Part shown: piece by piece, positions 33,661 through 42,942 of the stretch
Position numbering within the stretch: position 1 is the first letter of the stretch
How the letters are laid out: the number at the start of each line of letters is the position of its first letter
Assembly (NCBI GenBank): GCA_010015805.1
Contig: ML978138.1
Coordinates: 310,001-374,000 of the forward strand
DNA from: Rhizodiscina lignyota
Taxonomy: Eukaryota; Ascomycota; Dothideomycetes; Aulographales; Rhizodiscinaceae
DNA length: 64,000 bases
Direction: 5' to 3'
The notes under the pieces: generated by a model
Database searches by the model: none
Told to the model about the DNA's origin: nothing
Seen by the model: the letters and a program-made list of their open reading frames with translations, nothing else
Position numbers and translations under genes: made by a program

Positions 33661-34530
33661 ATGGCAGCGCCTTCCAAGGACTCAGAAGCAGACGATCCTG
33701 GTCGTGCAGTCCTTCTTTGCAATTCAGATCAGACTTTCGTCACGCTACGCCCAGTTTATGAGCAGACAAATGGTCAAAGTGAAGCTGTTGTTCACAAGGT
33801 CCTGCTCTGTCACTTTTCTGAGAATATCAAGAAGCTGTGTGATGAACGTCCTACTAGCGACCGCAAACCATGTTTCACCGTCCCACTCACATCTCGCACG
33901 CTCGCGATTTTCTTGTCTTGGATTTATACCAGCTCTTTCGCTCATGTGAAGCGTCGCAACTGCGCGTCACCGAATCTCTTTGAAGAACTGCTCTGGGATC
34001 ATGGCTACTACAGTTCTTGCAAGTACTTCCACAATAACGTGTGTCAACATGACCTGCTAGAGCTCTACATCTTTGCCCATGCCTACAACGTCCGGGCCTT
34101 ACGGAGCGACATCCGCTGTGTCCTACAAGCCTTATTTACTGGACAATACGAGACACCAGGTATCGGCGCGGCTCTCGTTACATTTGACAGGCTTCCAGAG
34201 AGCAATGGACTGCACAAGCTCTTCAGCGCGTTCGTCATCAGAAATTGGCGAACCTACTTGCAAACAGCCGCAGGTGCTCGAGAGGAATCTCCACCTACAA
34301 AGCAGTTAGAAGAACTTCCCAAACAGATTTTGGTGCAAGGCATGGAGTATCATGCTACCGGCTTGGATGAAATGGTGAAGGTTCCTGGTGGAATCTCATC
34401 CCCAAAGTCACCTCGGGCGACGGCCGTAGAGAAGCAGGCACGGTACGCATTTCACGAGCACAAGGGCAAGAATGAGGAGCAAAACTGCGATAAGAGGTGG
34501 GCTTGCCCCAGCTCTTGCTGGAAGGAATGA
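33661..34530 (+). CDS. BTB/POZ-domain protein, copy 3
   Basis: A single-exon 289-residue protein starting MAAPSKDSEADDPGRAVLLC; the ATG at 33661 follows CAACC. The BTB core reads QSEAVVHKVLLCHFSENIKK, SRTLAIFLSWIYTSSFAH and CQHDLLELYIFAHAYNVRAL. The C-terminal part keeps RLPESNGLHKLFSAFVIRNW and RYAFHEHKGKNEEQNCD, matching copy 2 closely and copy 1 more loosely. It is intact and probably the functional sister of copy 2. It faces the other two copies, so the group arose by duplication with inversion or by a nearby inverted insertion. The role is unknown beyond protein-protein interaction. Confidence 0.87.
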   Translation: MAAPSKDSEADDPGRAVLLCNSDQTFVTLRPVYEQTNGQSEAVVHKVLLCHFSENIKKLCDERPTSDRKPCFTVPLTSRTLAIFLSWIYTSSFAHVKRRNCASPNLFEELLWDHGYYSSCKYFHNNVCQHDLLELYIFAHAYNVRALRSDIRCVLQALFTGQYETPGIGAALVTFDRLPESNGLHKLFSAFVIRNWRTYLQTAAGAREESPPTKQLEELPKQILVQGMEYHATGLDEMVKVPGGISSPKSPRATAVEKQARYAFHEHKGKNEEQNCDKRWACPSSCWKE

Positions 34531-35579
34531 ATTGATAACTGGATGAAAACAATGACTTCTGTTTACTTTCGGTGGAGGCAGAAGTATGGCAAGTTTTGTT
34601 ATAACTGCACAGACGGGTTTCCGCGGACATGGCCATGGGCTCCTCGAGGCTGCTCGCGCGAAGGATGGATCACTCGAGGGGGTTAAATGTCCAACTACTC
34701 ACTTCGGATAAATACAGAAATGATCAAGAAGTGAATTTCAGGTTCTGGTGCATGGCTGTCTCTCAAGAGTCTCAGCATACATCTTACAATCTGAATCTCA
34801 CGTAAATCAAAATGGACTATTGTAAGCCGGGCACTATAACGGCTGATTTGTATCAAGCGATTGGTCAAAGTCCTACTATCGACATCTCAGTAGAGAGTGG
34901 AAAATATCGCACTGCCAACAATCTGAGATTGCCTAAGCTTGTTCGGGTGGCACGAGTGGAGAGTCAGAGAGAGCATGGCGGAATCATAGCTACGAAGAAT
35001 ATGAGCGAGTCGAAGTCGGCTCATCCATACGCCGTCGGGATGGTAGTGACTCCGAGAATAAGAATTTGGCAAACTCCACGGACCATGGAAAAGGGCTGAG
35101 ATAGGATCTTGCGAAGGGACTAGCATCTATCCAGCAGATGTAAAGGCACAGGATAGGCGGATTTTCGCGGCAAAACGCCGGCCTAACGTAGGCTTGCGTT
35201 TACTCCCTGGGCCTGGATACTACTCTAGTGTCTGTAGATGCTGTCAGGCACCACACGGTGCAGCTTTGTTATTCCTTAAGGAGGTTAGCTGGATGATGAC
35301 TACAGAATTATCGTCAGCGTAATGGAACTCTTGCACTTTTGATCTCGGGCCTAGGAACAGCACTGTCTCTTTTGAGCTTGAACAGGCATAAGCTCGCGAT
35401 GATGGACCCTCTGCATTCACATGCCCCGGCCTGTCGCTTCCATGGCATCTCGCTGACCATCAGCTTTCAAACGAAATCAGCACCCCTTTGATACCTCCGT
35501 ATAACAATGAAGCTCCTGTAACGGTCTTGCGATTGACGTCGCCAAGCGCTCCATTATCGCCCTGTTCTTTTTCTTCAGC
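34531..35579. other. Intergenic, no gene seen
   Basis: A 95-codon frame at 34812-35099 starts with ATG (MDYCKPGTIT) but has no recognisable feature. The rest holds the amidase promoter. Confidence 0.4.
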
Positions 35580-37397
35580 ATGGCGGACCAATTCATGGCT
35601 TATGGATATCCAGACCCGGTCGAGCTCAATCTGCCCTATCAAGACCCACCGAAACCTCAGAATCCAGCCCTCAAAGGGACGGTCCTCGGCTTTGCAGGCA
35701 GTCTGATAGCTTCTGTATCACCACTTGCCAAGTTCTTTTACACCAATGCGGGGTTCAGCAAGCAGCTCGGTGAGGTGAAGGAGTACGACGATGCGATTGC
35801 GACCTACAACCCTTTCGTCGTATCTCAGAACCGTGGCAGCCATGTCACGGAGACCACCGAGCCAACGGACCTGTCATCATACAGAGGAAAGACAAGAGCA
35901 GAGAAGGGTCACAAATACTACAGCAGTCTAGATTACTACGATGCCTATAAATCTGGCAGCACGACTCCAACTGCTGTCATCGAAAGCCTCCTCCCTCTGG
36001 TCCGCCGCGACGTAGCAAATCCAACCAAGCATTCCACTGCATTCACCTCCTGCAAGCCAGACATCGTCCTCGCCGCGGCCAATGCTTCGACCAAACGATG
36101 GAAGAGCGGAACGCCGCTTGGCATACTCGATGGTGTCCCGATTGCTATGAAGGACGACTTAGCGCTCAAAGGATATGCGACAACAATGGGCTGCAAATTT
36201 GAACATGTGGCGGAGTGCAAGGAGACAAGTTGGTGCATACAACAGTTACTAGACGCAGGGGCAATCATAATCGGGAAGAACGTCATGCACGAGCTGGGAA
36301 GCGACACGTCCGGCAACAATCCACACTGGGGCACTGCTCTGAACCCGTACAATGACAAGTATTACTGTGGAGGCAGCACGACTGGAGGTTGCTACAGTAT
36401 TGCCGCGGGTCTGGTGCCTCTCGTTCAGGGCAGCGACGCGGGCGGGTCAGTTCGTGTCCCAGCAAGCTTTTGTGGCCTATACAGCTTGAAGACGTCACAC
36501 GGCCGCGTCTCCATACGGCCGTCTCTCAATGCTGTGCCGAGCAATTGCGTTTTCAGCCCCCTTGCAGCGACGATGGCAGATTTAGAGGTCTCATTTCGTC
36601 TCATGGCCAAACCGGATCCACATGAACCCTTCTCCAAGCTTTTCCCTGCTCCGACTCGCGCCGCGGTAGACCGCCCAAAAACCATCGGTATCTTCAAAGA
36701 ATGGTTCGATGCAGCTGATCCGGCTGTCACGAAACTCTGCTACAAGGCAATTAACTACTTGAAAGAGAAGAAGGGTTACGAGGTGATCAACATCACGCTC
36801 CCGTATGTTCACCAGACTCAACTCGCCCACGCCATGACCACTCTCGCCGAAATGTACTCAGCTTTTGGCAAGTATATCAGCCAGGTGTCCGGACAAGACA
36901 AGATCCTTCTCTCTGTTGCGGCGAACACTCCTGCCTCGGATTTCCTTGCGGCACAGAAGGTTCGAACAGTGATGATGCAACATCTGGCGCACTTGTTCAA
37001 GAAACATCCTGGTCTCGTTATCGCAACGCCTACCGTACCAAATGTTGGATGGCCAATCGGGAAAGGAGACATCAATTCTAGCGGTTCCGGTATGATGGAT
37101 GGGAATTTGTCGATACGCATGATGATGTACATTTTCCTGGCAAACTTCTGCGGGCTGCCAGCGCTGCAGATGCCCGTTGGCTACGCCGATGCCGCACAAG
37201 GAGAAGGCAAGATCCCGGTCGGGTTGATGGGCAATGGAGAGTGGGGTAGCGATGATGAGTTGCTCGAGTTTGGGTTCGATGGTGAAGAGTATCTGAATGA
37301 CGAGAAGGAGGGTGGTGGAAGGCAAATGCCAGGTAATTGGGTTGATGTCTTGAGTTTGGGAAAAGATGATGCGAAGGCGACGCAGAGTGGTTTATAA
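35580..37397 (+). CDS. Amidase signature-family enzyme
   Basis: A single-exon 605-residue protein. The amidase-signature core is complete: GVPIAMKDDLALKGY with catalytic Lys191, the Gly/Ser-rich YYCGGSTTGGCYSIAAGL with Ser266, and GSDAGGSVRVPASFCGLYSL with nucleophile Ser290. The Ser-Ser spacing of 24 is the same as in fatty acid amide hydrolase. The usual GGSSGG is GGSTTGG here, keeping the bridging Ser but changing its neighbour. These enzymes hydrolyse amide bonds. An N-terminal segment of about 100 residues and a hydrophobic FAGSLIASVSPLAKFFY stretch precede the core and may associate with membrane. The substrate cannot be told. The ATG at 35580 follows a pyrimidine-rich leader. Confidence 0.92.
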   Translation: MADQFMAYGYPDPVELNLPYQDPPKPQNPALKGTVLGFAGSLIASVSPLAKFFYTNAGFSKQLGEVKEYDDAIATYNPFVVSQNRGSHVTETTEPTDLSSYRGKTRAEKGHKYYSSLDYYDAYKSGSTTPTAVIESLLPLVRRDVANPTKHSTAFTSCKPDIVLAAANASTKRWKSGTPLGILDGVPIAMKDDLALKGYATTMGCKFEHVAECKETSWCIQQLLDAGAIIIGKNVMHELGSDTSGNNPHWGTALNPYNDKYYCGGSTTGGCYSIAAGLVPLVQGSDAGGSVRVPASFCGLYSLKTSHGRVSIRPSLNAVPSNCVFSPLAATMADLEVSFRLMAKPDPHEPFSKLFPAPTRAAVDRPKTIGIFKEWFDAADPAVTKLCYKAINYLKEKKGYEVINITLPYVHQTQLAHAMTTLAEMYSAFGKYISQVSGQDKILLSVAANTPASDFLAAQKVRTVMMQHLAHLFKKHPGLVIATPTVPNVGWPIGKGDINSSGSGMMDGNLSIRMMMYIFLANFCGLPALQMPVGYADAAQGEGKIPVGLMGNGEWGSDDELLEFGFDGEEYLNDEKEGGGRQMPGNWVDVLSLGKDDAKATQSGL

Positions 37398-37832
37398 GTT
37401 AAGGAGAGACTATGTAAGATGATATCCAGCTTCTCTCAATCTAATCCCAGCCCATGCATCGAACGGATCTAGAATCGTCTCCTCAAAGTCTTGAGCTTCA
37501 AGTCTCCCTTGATTTGCTTATGTAACATCATACAAGTGCAGAAGCGAATCTAACATTCACCCACCACTCTTTAATAGTAATAGCGAATACTCGAAGGATT
37601 CTGCAAGTGATGTCACTCTTTGGGCGTCAACTTCATTGTTTCCAGGCTTCACCGGTTTGGTTCGCTCGGTCTTGCCAAACCATTACACAATATTTACCGC
37701 AAACACGACGTGACAACACCTTCCCATCGTCACTGTCCGCGCTTAGAATAATTCTTCGTTGGCCTTTTACCCACTCCACCTTCTTTGTTTCTTTCAAAGC
37801 GAATTCATATAGCTTTCAACAACAGCGTGGCC
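37398..37832. other. Intergenic, no gene seen
   Basis: Promoter region of the first APH-like gene; no other feature. Confidence 0.4.
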
Positions 37833-39425
37833 ATGGCCGAAACGAACGGAGCCAACGGCTCACAGACAACTTCCCTCGCACAGCCAAATCACGACAGTCC
37901 GCCGAACCACGATGAGCAGCCAAACAGTCACGAGCAGCAAAATGATCACGGCAGCATGAAGGACCTCGAGGATATGGACAAGGACGAGCTTAACGCGGAC
38001 ATCGCACGATCTATGGAGCCTCTTAAAGGGCCTGGAGTAGAGATCGATACGCATGCCTACGATGATGCCGACGAGAGGAATCTCAACGCAGAAATCGTGC
38101 GACTTCAGGCGCGACTTAAAGAGCTGGATGGAGAATCTACTGCTACAGAAATAGAACTTGTATCACAACCAGACCTGTCCAATGAAGAGCAGCTGGAGCA
38201 GCCGAACCATGCTCAACAGCGAAATCGTGACGATGCAGATTCTGACCAAGAATCCACTTCTACGGTAGTGTACGGCCAGGAACCTTACGCAACTTATGAA
38301 GGCAAAGTCCTCAAACTCTGTCACACCCTGTGGCCCGACATTCCCGCAGACCACGTAAAGGCCGAGCGACTGAAGGGCGGAGGCTACAATCGCATCATTG
38401 GGATATCACAGCAGAGTACTTCAACCGGTGAGACTGAGGATCTCATATTCCGCATTGCTCGTTTCGACTACTTCGACATGGAAACTGATATTGCCACGAT
38501 CGGCCTTGTGATGCGGTCTACGTCAATTCCAGTTCCAGACATAATATCCCACGACCCATCTGTGGACAACATTCTGGGAGCACCTTATAGTATACAGCGT
38601 CGACTCCCAGGAAGAAACCTTGACGATGCCTGGCCTACCCTCTCGCACAAGCAGAGAATACTTGTAACGGAACAAGTCTGTCAGATCCTTACTGAACTAC
38701 AAAGCAAACCGTACCCTTGCTCGGGCAAACTGGATCCAGCGTCTGTTATGGGGAACAACTCTGCCTTGATCTCATTTATGAAACTCCACGCTGGAGAATC
38801 CGACGGTCCACGGGAAATTTTGCCTTCTGAGCCCGATCAGAAATACTCCGAATTCCTTACAATGCAGTTCAAACGCTGGAAAAATACAGACATCCTTCTC
38901 TGCCCAACAAATCCTGCGGACTACTTTGATGAGTTGACGGCAGTTGTCGAGGAAATGGAATCCTCAGGTCTTTTCGACGATGCTGGATACTACCTCTGTC
39001 ATTTGGACTTTCAGCCCCGGAATATTCTTGTTTCAACGGCAGATGGTGATCAAGCCGCCATCACTGGCGTTCTTGACTGGGATCTTGCGGTTTTCGCCCC
39101 GAATTTTATGGGCTGTATGCCTCCCGAGTGGATTTGGCGGTGGGAGCACCTTGAAGACCACAACGAGAACGACGATAGCGGAAGCCACTTGGTATCATCA
39201 GATCCAGAAGCACAGGAACTAAAACACATATTCGAGAATGGTGTTAGCACAAAGTACTTGGCATTTGCTTTCCGTGACGAATATCGCTTGGCCCGGAAAG
39301 TCTGCCGAATTGCCATGGAAGGCATGCGCTCTGACGACACTTGGAAGGGATATGACGAGATTCTAAAGTTGTGGCCTCAACTGTCAGACCAACTGGGCGT
39401 GCCGTGCAATGAAAGCGGGAGATAG
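37833..39425 (+). CDS. APH-like (aminoglycoside phosphotransferase-type) kinase, copy 1
   Basis: 530 residues, single exon; the ATG at 37833 (GCCATGGCC) is preferred over an upstream non-ATG extension. The N-terminal 140 residues are acidic and Asn/Gln/His-rich. The kinase-like domain follows: an N-lobe with GGGYNRIIGI and DLIFRIARFD, a hinge near SIQRRLPGRNLDDAWPTL, the catalytic loop LCHLDFQPRNIL, and GVLDWDLAVFAPNFMGC as metal-binding DxD-like segment. This is a typical fungal APH/choline kinase-like fold. These proteins phosphorylate unknown small molecules and do not imply drug resistance. It is followed 248 bp downstream by a small Cys/His-rich gene. Confidence 0.9.
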   Translation: MAETNGANGSQTTSLAQPNHDSPPNHDEQPNSHEQQNDHGSMKDLEDMDKDELNADIARSMEPLKGPGVEIDTHAYDDADERNLNAEIVRLQARLKELDGESTATEIELVSQPDLSNEEQLEQPNHAQQRNRDDADSDQESTSTVVYGQEPYATYEGKVLKLCHTLWPDIPADHVKAERLKGGGYNRIIGISQQSTSTGETEDLIFRIARFDYFDMETDIATIGLVMRSTSIPVPDIISHDPSVDNILGAPYSIQRRLPGRNLDDAWPTLSHKQRILVTEQVCQILTELQSKPYPCSGKLDPASVMGNNSALISFMKLHAGESDGPREILPSEPDQKYSEFLTMQFKRWKNTDILLCPTNPADYFDELTAVVEEMESSGLFDDAGYYLCHLDFQPRNILVSTADGDQAAITGVLDWDLAVFAPNFMGCMPPEWIWRWEHLEDHNENDDSGSHLVSSDPEAQELKHIFENGVSTKYLAFAFRDEYRLARKVCRIAMEGMRSDDTWKGYDEILKLWPQLSDQLGVPCNESGR

Positions 39426-39673
39426 GGACACTTGTGCAGTTGTGAGTTACACTGTCAGTCCACGAGACTCCAGCCTATGGCGCTGAAGCAGGCTCCGCGC
39501 CTACAGTTTTATTGAGGCTGCATGTATACTATTCTTTTCCTTCTGTATAAATATCTCATTTCCAGTACCTTTCATTCAGTTAGAGTACTCGGGCCAAAGG
39601 TTAAATTCCAATCCAGGAATCCCTCGTCGATGAAACACTTTGAAGGTTAAATATCGAGTCCTCGAAGCTCAAA

Positions 39674-39979
39674 ATGGTTACTACACACCACTGTCCCATC
39701 AAGCGTAATTGCCGCAGGGAGGCCATACCCAAGGCACACTGCACGATCCATCAGAGAGTGTGCCAGATTCATGTGATTCCTCACCTGAAGGCCGAGACGT
39801 GCCGATCATGCAAGAGGGAAAGTGAGAAGAAGAAGAGGGAGGCCGAAGAGAAGAAGAAGAAGGATGCAGGAAAGAAGTTCACCAATACGAAGAAGGTGGA
39901 AGTGTACCACTCTTCACTCCAGGACCCAGGTAACAGCACCTTAGACCTAATCAAGGATGGACCGCGATACGAAGTGTAA
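39674..39979 (+). CDS. Small Cys/His-rich protein, HHCPI family, copy 1
   Basis: 101 residues. The first 50 residues carry a Cys/His pattern: HHCPIKRNCR, then AHCTIHQRVCQIH and PHLKAETCRSCK, consistent with one or two zinc sites. The rest is a charged helix (EKKKREAEEKKKKDAGKK) and a polar tail. No signal peptide, so intracellular. The same Cys/His pattern recurs in the gene at 42457. The function is unknown; zinc binding is inferred from spacing only. Confidence 0.7.
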   Translation: MVTTHHCPIKRNCRREAIPKAHCTIHQRVCQIHVIPHLKAETCRSCKRESEKKKREAEEKKKKDAGKKFTNTKKVEVYHSSLQDPGNSTLDLIKDGPRYEV

Positions 39980-40432
39980 TGCTTCACAACCAGTCAGTCT
40001 CGAGCAGCACAGTGTTTAGGAAATGAAGAACCTGATTCATTATTGTTCAATTCTTTGAACTTCTCAGCAGAATGCCTGTGCGTTTTATGCATTTTGTTTA
40101 TTACGAAATATCTCGCAGAATCTCTTTGTTCCATGAATGTCTGCGCAGCAAGCAATCCGATCAATGCTCTTTGTCGCTTTACAATGTTTGGCTCTTTGTG
40201 CTTTAAACCGCATCTCTGTTAAACAGTGCCCAGCGCACGATGCAACAGTTATAATACCGCTGACGCGATTTTTCGTGATATTCACGAATTAAGCAACAAC
40301 AACTTATCAACATCAACACCCCATCACCCTCTCTTCACTACCCAACCATACCCTATTTCTTTCATTGAGCATTCAAATCTACCGGACCAGCGCATCTGAT
40401 TATCTGATTTCATTCCACGTCTCACAGTCACA
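39980..40432. other. Intergenic, no gene seen
   Basis: Promoter of the second APH-like gene, with a C/A-rich leader after 40300. Confidence 0.4.
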
Positions 40433-41836
40433 ATGATAGAAGACGTCCCAATGGCAGAGGACACTCCACATATTGTACCGGAAGACACAGAACATCTCAA
40501 TTGTCAGGCAGACGCATCATCAGAAGCTGGATCTGACGGCAGGTCTGATTCAGGCTCGGATGAAGTCTCGGAGTCATCGACAATAGTCTACGAGCATGAA
40601 TCTTTCGAAACATTCCAACATCGCGTGAAGCGTTTCTGCAGTACGCAATGGCCGAACGCCACAGAGGACTGTTTTGAAATCTCGCGACTCGATGGTGGAG
40701 CCTTCAACCGTGTCATCGGTATCAAGTACACGAATCCCGTCACGGAGCAGAGCGAGGAGTATGTCCTTCGGATTCCGCGATTCGAGTCCGCCCCGCTAGA
40801 ATACGAAGTTGCCGACTTCGTGTTTGCTGCTAAATCAACAGGACTTCCTGTGCCGGAAGTCATTGCATACGACTTGACAGAAAACAATTCATTGAAGACA
40901 CGGTACAGCATCCAGCGCCGTATCCCCGGCCAGTCCCTGTATGAGGTATACCCGACGCTCAACCCGTCGCAGAAGACATCTGTGGCAAAGGCGATGGCCC
41001 AGGTAATTACCAAACTGCAGTCAAAGGTTTACTCCAGATTCGGGCGTATCGATCCTACGCCAGTGCTGGCAGGAACTGAGAGCGACCTCAAAAAAGTGTT
41101 TCGATTTGAAGTCCCGGCGCGCCAATCCTGGAATGCTGGGGTCGACGAGCGAATTCCATCCGCGCCTCAGGCCGTGTTTGAGCTGCTGCTGGACCTATTT
41201 GAGCGCTGGAAGGCGTACGACATCAGTATCTGCCCCGTTGACGATTGCGAGCGACTCAACAAGCTGATCGATATGACAAAGCAAATGGAGGAGCTTGGCA
41301 TGTTCAAAGATCAACCCGTGGCCTTCTGCCATCTGGACTTGGAGCCGCGGAACATACTGGTGACCGTCCTGAATGACACTGAAGTCGTCATTGAGGGCAT
41401 CCTCGACTGGGACTCAGCCGTCTTCGCGCCTCGTTTCATGGCGTGCAAGGTCCCGTTCTGGCTTTGGCGTTGGGATGATGAGGATGACGATACCGATGAG
41501 CGAAATGCGAACAAGCCGTTCATAGACGAGCTCGATTTGGAGATAAAGCGGACTTTTGAGGGTGCAATCGGTCAGCGATTTCTCTACCTCGCCTATCCTC
41601 GGAAGTTTCAAATTGCCCGCAAGCTGTTCATTCTTGCGACGGAGGGCATGAGGAGCACTGGAGCTCTAAACGAGGCGGACGAGCTCATCGAAGAGTGGTC
41701 TGAGCTCCACATCGAACTCCTCAATCCTGTTAAGGAGATGCTCATATCGAAAGATGGCTTTCCCAGTCTGGGTGCGTTCTTGAAGAGGAAACGCCAGATT
41801 CTGTTGCAGGAAATAACTCGATGTTCAATTATGTAG
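40433..41836 (+). CDS. APH-like kinase, copy 2
   Basis: 467 residues, single exon, ATG at 40433. It is collinear with copy 1: STIVYEHESFETFQHRVKRF, DGGAFNRVIGI, VLRIPRFE, YSIQRRIPGQSLYEVYPTLN, the catalytic loop FCHLDLEPRNIL and GILDWDSAVFAPRFMAC. The acidic N-terminal tail is shorter than in copy 1. The C-terminus shares ARKLFILATEGMRS with copy 1. The two clearly come from one duplication, now diverged. It is followed 620 bp downstream by another HHCPI-family gene. Confidence 0.9.
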   Translation: MIEDVPMAEDTPHIVPEDTEHLNCQADASSEAGSDGRSDSGSDEVSESSTIVYEHESFETFQHRVKRFCSTQWPNATEDCFEISRLDGGAFNRVIGIKYTNPVTEQSEEYVLRIPRFESAPLEYEVADFVFAAKSTGLPVPEVIAYDLTENNSLKTRYSIQRRIPGQSLYEVYPTLNPSQKTSVAKAMAQVITKLQSKVYSRFGRIDPTPVLAGTESDLKKVFRFEVPARQSWNAGVDERIPSAPQAVFELLLDLFERWKAYDISICPVDDCERLNKLIDMTKQMEELGMFKDQPVAFCHLDLEPRNILVTVLNDTEVVIEGILDWDSAVFAPRFMACKVPFWLWRWDDEDDDTDERNANKPFIDELDLEIKRTFEGAIGQRFLYLAYPRKFQIARKLFILATEGMRSTGALNEADELIEEWSELHIELLNPVKEMLISKDGFPSLGAFLKRKRQILLQEITRCSIM

Positions 41837-42456
41837 CGTCCAATTTTATTGGGTCAGGACGGTAGGCCGAATTTCATAGGTCAATCTGGGCCCGCGACAA
41901 AATCCATCATGTCAGAAAGTCCTTCCATGAGGTAGTATTTGTATTCAGGAACTGTAACTTCATTAGACGTAACTCAAAATGCATTGACAGTTGATCTACT
42001 TGCAAGTATCATAATCGGAGACCCCGAAAGTGGTCCAGACAGTGGTCCCCAATATCCGCCCTCCAAATCTTGCTGCCAACTCCAGGGCACCAAAATCAGT
42101 GTCAAATTGAAATCCAAGGTCAGAAGGCGAATTCAGAAGACCATTCAATCTCGAAGTCAAGATCAGACGTCAAGCATTCTGAGAACATCGACAAAGACTT
42201 AAGAAGCATGAGAAATCCCAAAGGAAATCCACCTCACCAATACGAAAGCCATGAATTTCCGTTCAGCATCCAGAAACAATGTCGAGTTCGACAGCTCTTT
42301 ATGTGAGAAAACAAAGGACAACTCACTTTACGAAAGATAGATAAAACTCGCTACTTGTGTCTTGTTCCATACGCATCCAAAATCCAAATTTAGCTCCAGG
42401 AGCGATTCGTCACGACAAGACATCGAAACAAACTCATAGAAACCCCATCTACAATC
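41837..42456. other. Intergenic; possible relic
   Basis: Lys/Asn-rich short frames near 42070-42300 vaguely resemble the charged tail of the small HHCPI gene (CACCAATACGAA occurs in both). This could be an eroded copy, but the match is short. Confidence 0.3.
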
Positions 42457-42639
42457 ATGCCTGGAAACGGTAGAAAGAGCACGAAACACCACTGTCCAAT
42501 CGGTCGGAACTGCAGGTACGTTGGTAGCGTCTGCAAGAAGCACCAAACCATTTGCGAAACCCATAACCAGACGCATCTGAAGACCGAGGATTGCCCCTTC
42601 TGCGCGAAAATAGCCTTCTTTACAGCAAGAAGAGCGTAA
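42457..42639 (+). CDS. Small Cys/His-rich protein, HHCPI family, copy 2
   Basis: 60 residues: a basic start (MPGNGRKSTK), then HHCPIGRNCR, VCKKHQTICETH and THLKTEDCPFCAK. This repeats the pattern of the gene at 39674 (HHCPI-x-RNCR ... H ... C-x2-H ... HLK-x-E-x-C-x2-C) without its charged helix. The frame ends in ARRA; GTAAGC and GTAAGT donors directly after the stop leave a possible unseen 3' exon. It is intracellular by lack of signal. Function unknown. Confidence 0.65.
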   Translation: MPGNGRKSTKHHCPIGRNCRYVGSVCKKHQTICETHNQTHLKTEDCPFCAKIAFFTARRA

Positions 42640-42942
42640 GCGTAAGTATTGTAAGTATGAGATACCAGGTCGCTGGTTTGAGACCGACCTTGTAAACAGG
42701 GAGGCTGCTTGAGAAGGAATGATAACGGCCCAGAAGAGACAGAATTGGCAGAAACAGAATAGACTAAGACGAGAACGAAAGACCGCACGTTAGTCATATT
42801 CAAGCAGAGAAACATATCTCTTTGAAATCAAATTTTTGTTTCCCAAGTTTAACCTAGCTTTGTGACGCCTCGCTAATGCTCCATGTAAATGGCTCGGTGA
42901 ATTGCAAATCTGCAAATCATCGTTTGCTGTCGCTTAAACCTC

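Noticed and set aside
37785-37832. N-terminal extension of APH copy 1
   Set aside because: It starts with a non-ATG codon; the ATG at 37833 has a good context.
37833-41836. Reading the APH-like genes as antibiotic resistance genes
   Set aside because: The fold is shared with choline kinase-like and many fungal small-molecule kinases; no sequence feature points to aminoglycosides.
42670-42700. GGTTTGAGACC between AGGTCG and CGACC as a possible tRNA T-arm
   Set aside because: It forms a simple inverted repeat, but lacks the TTCGA loop and any other tRNA part.
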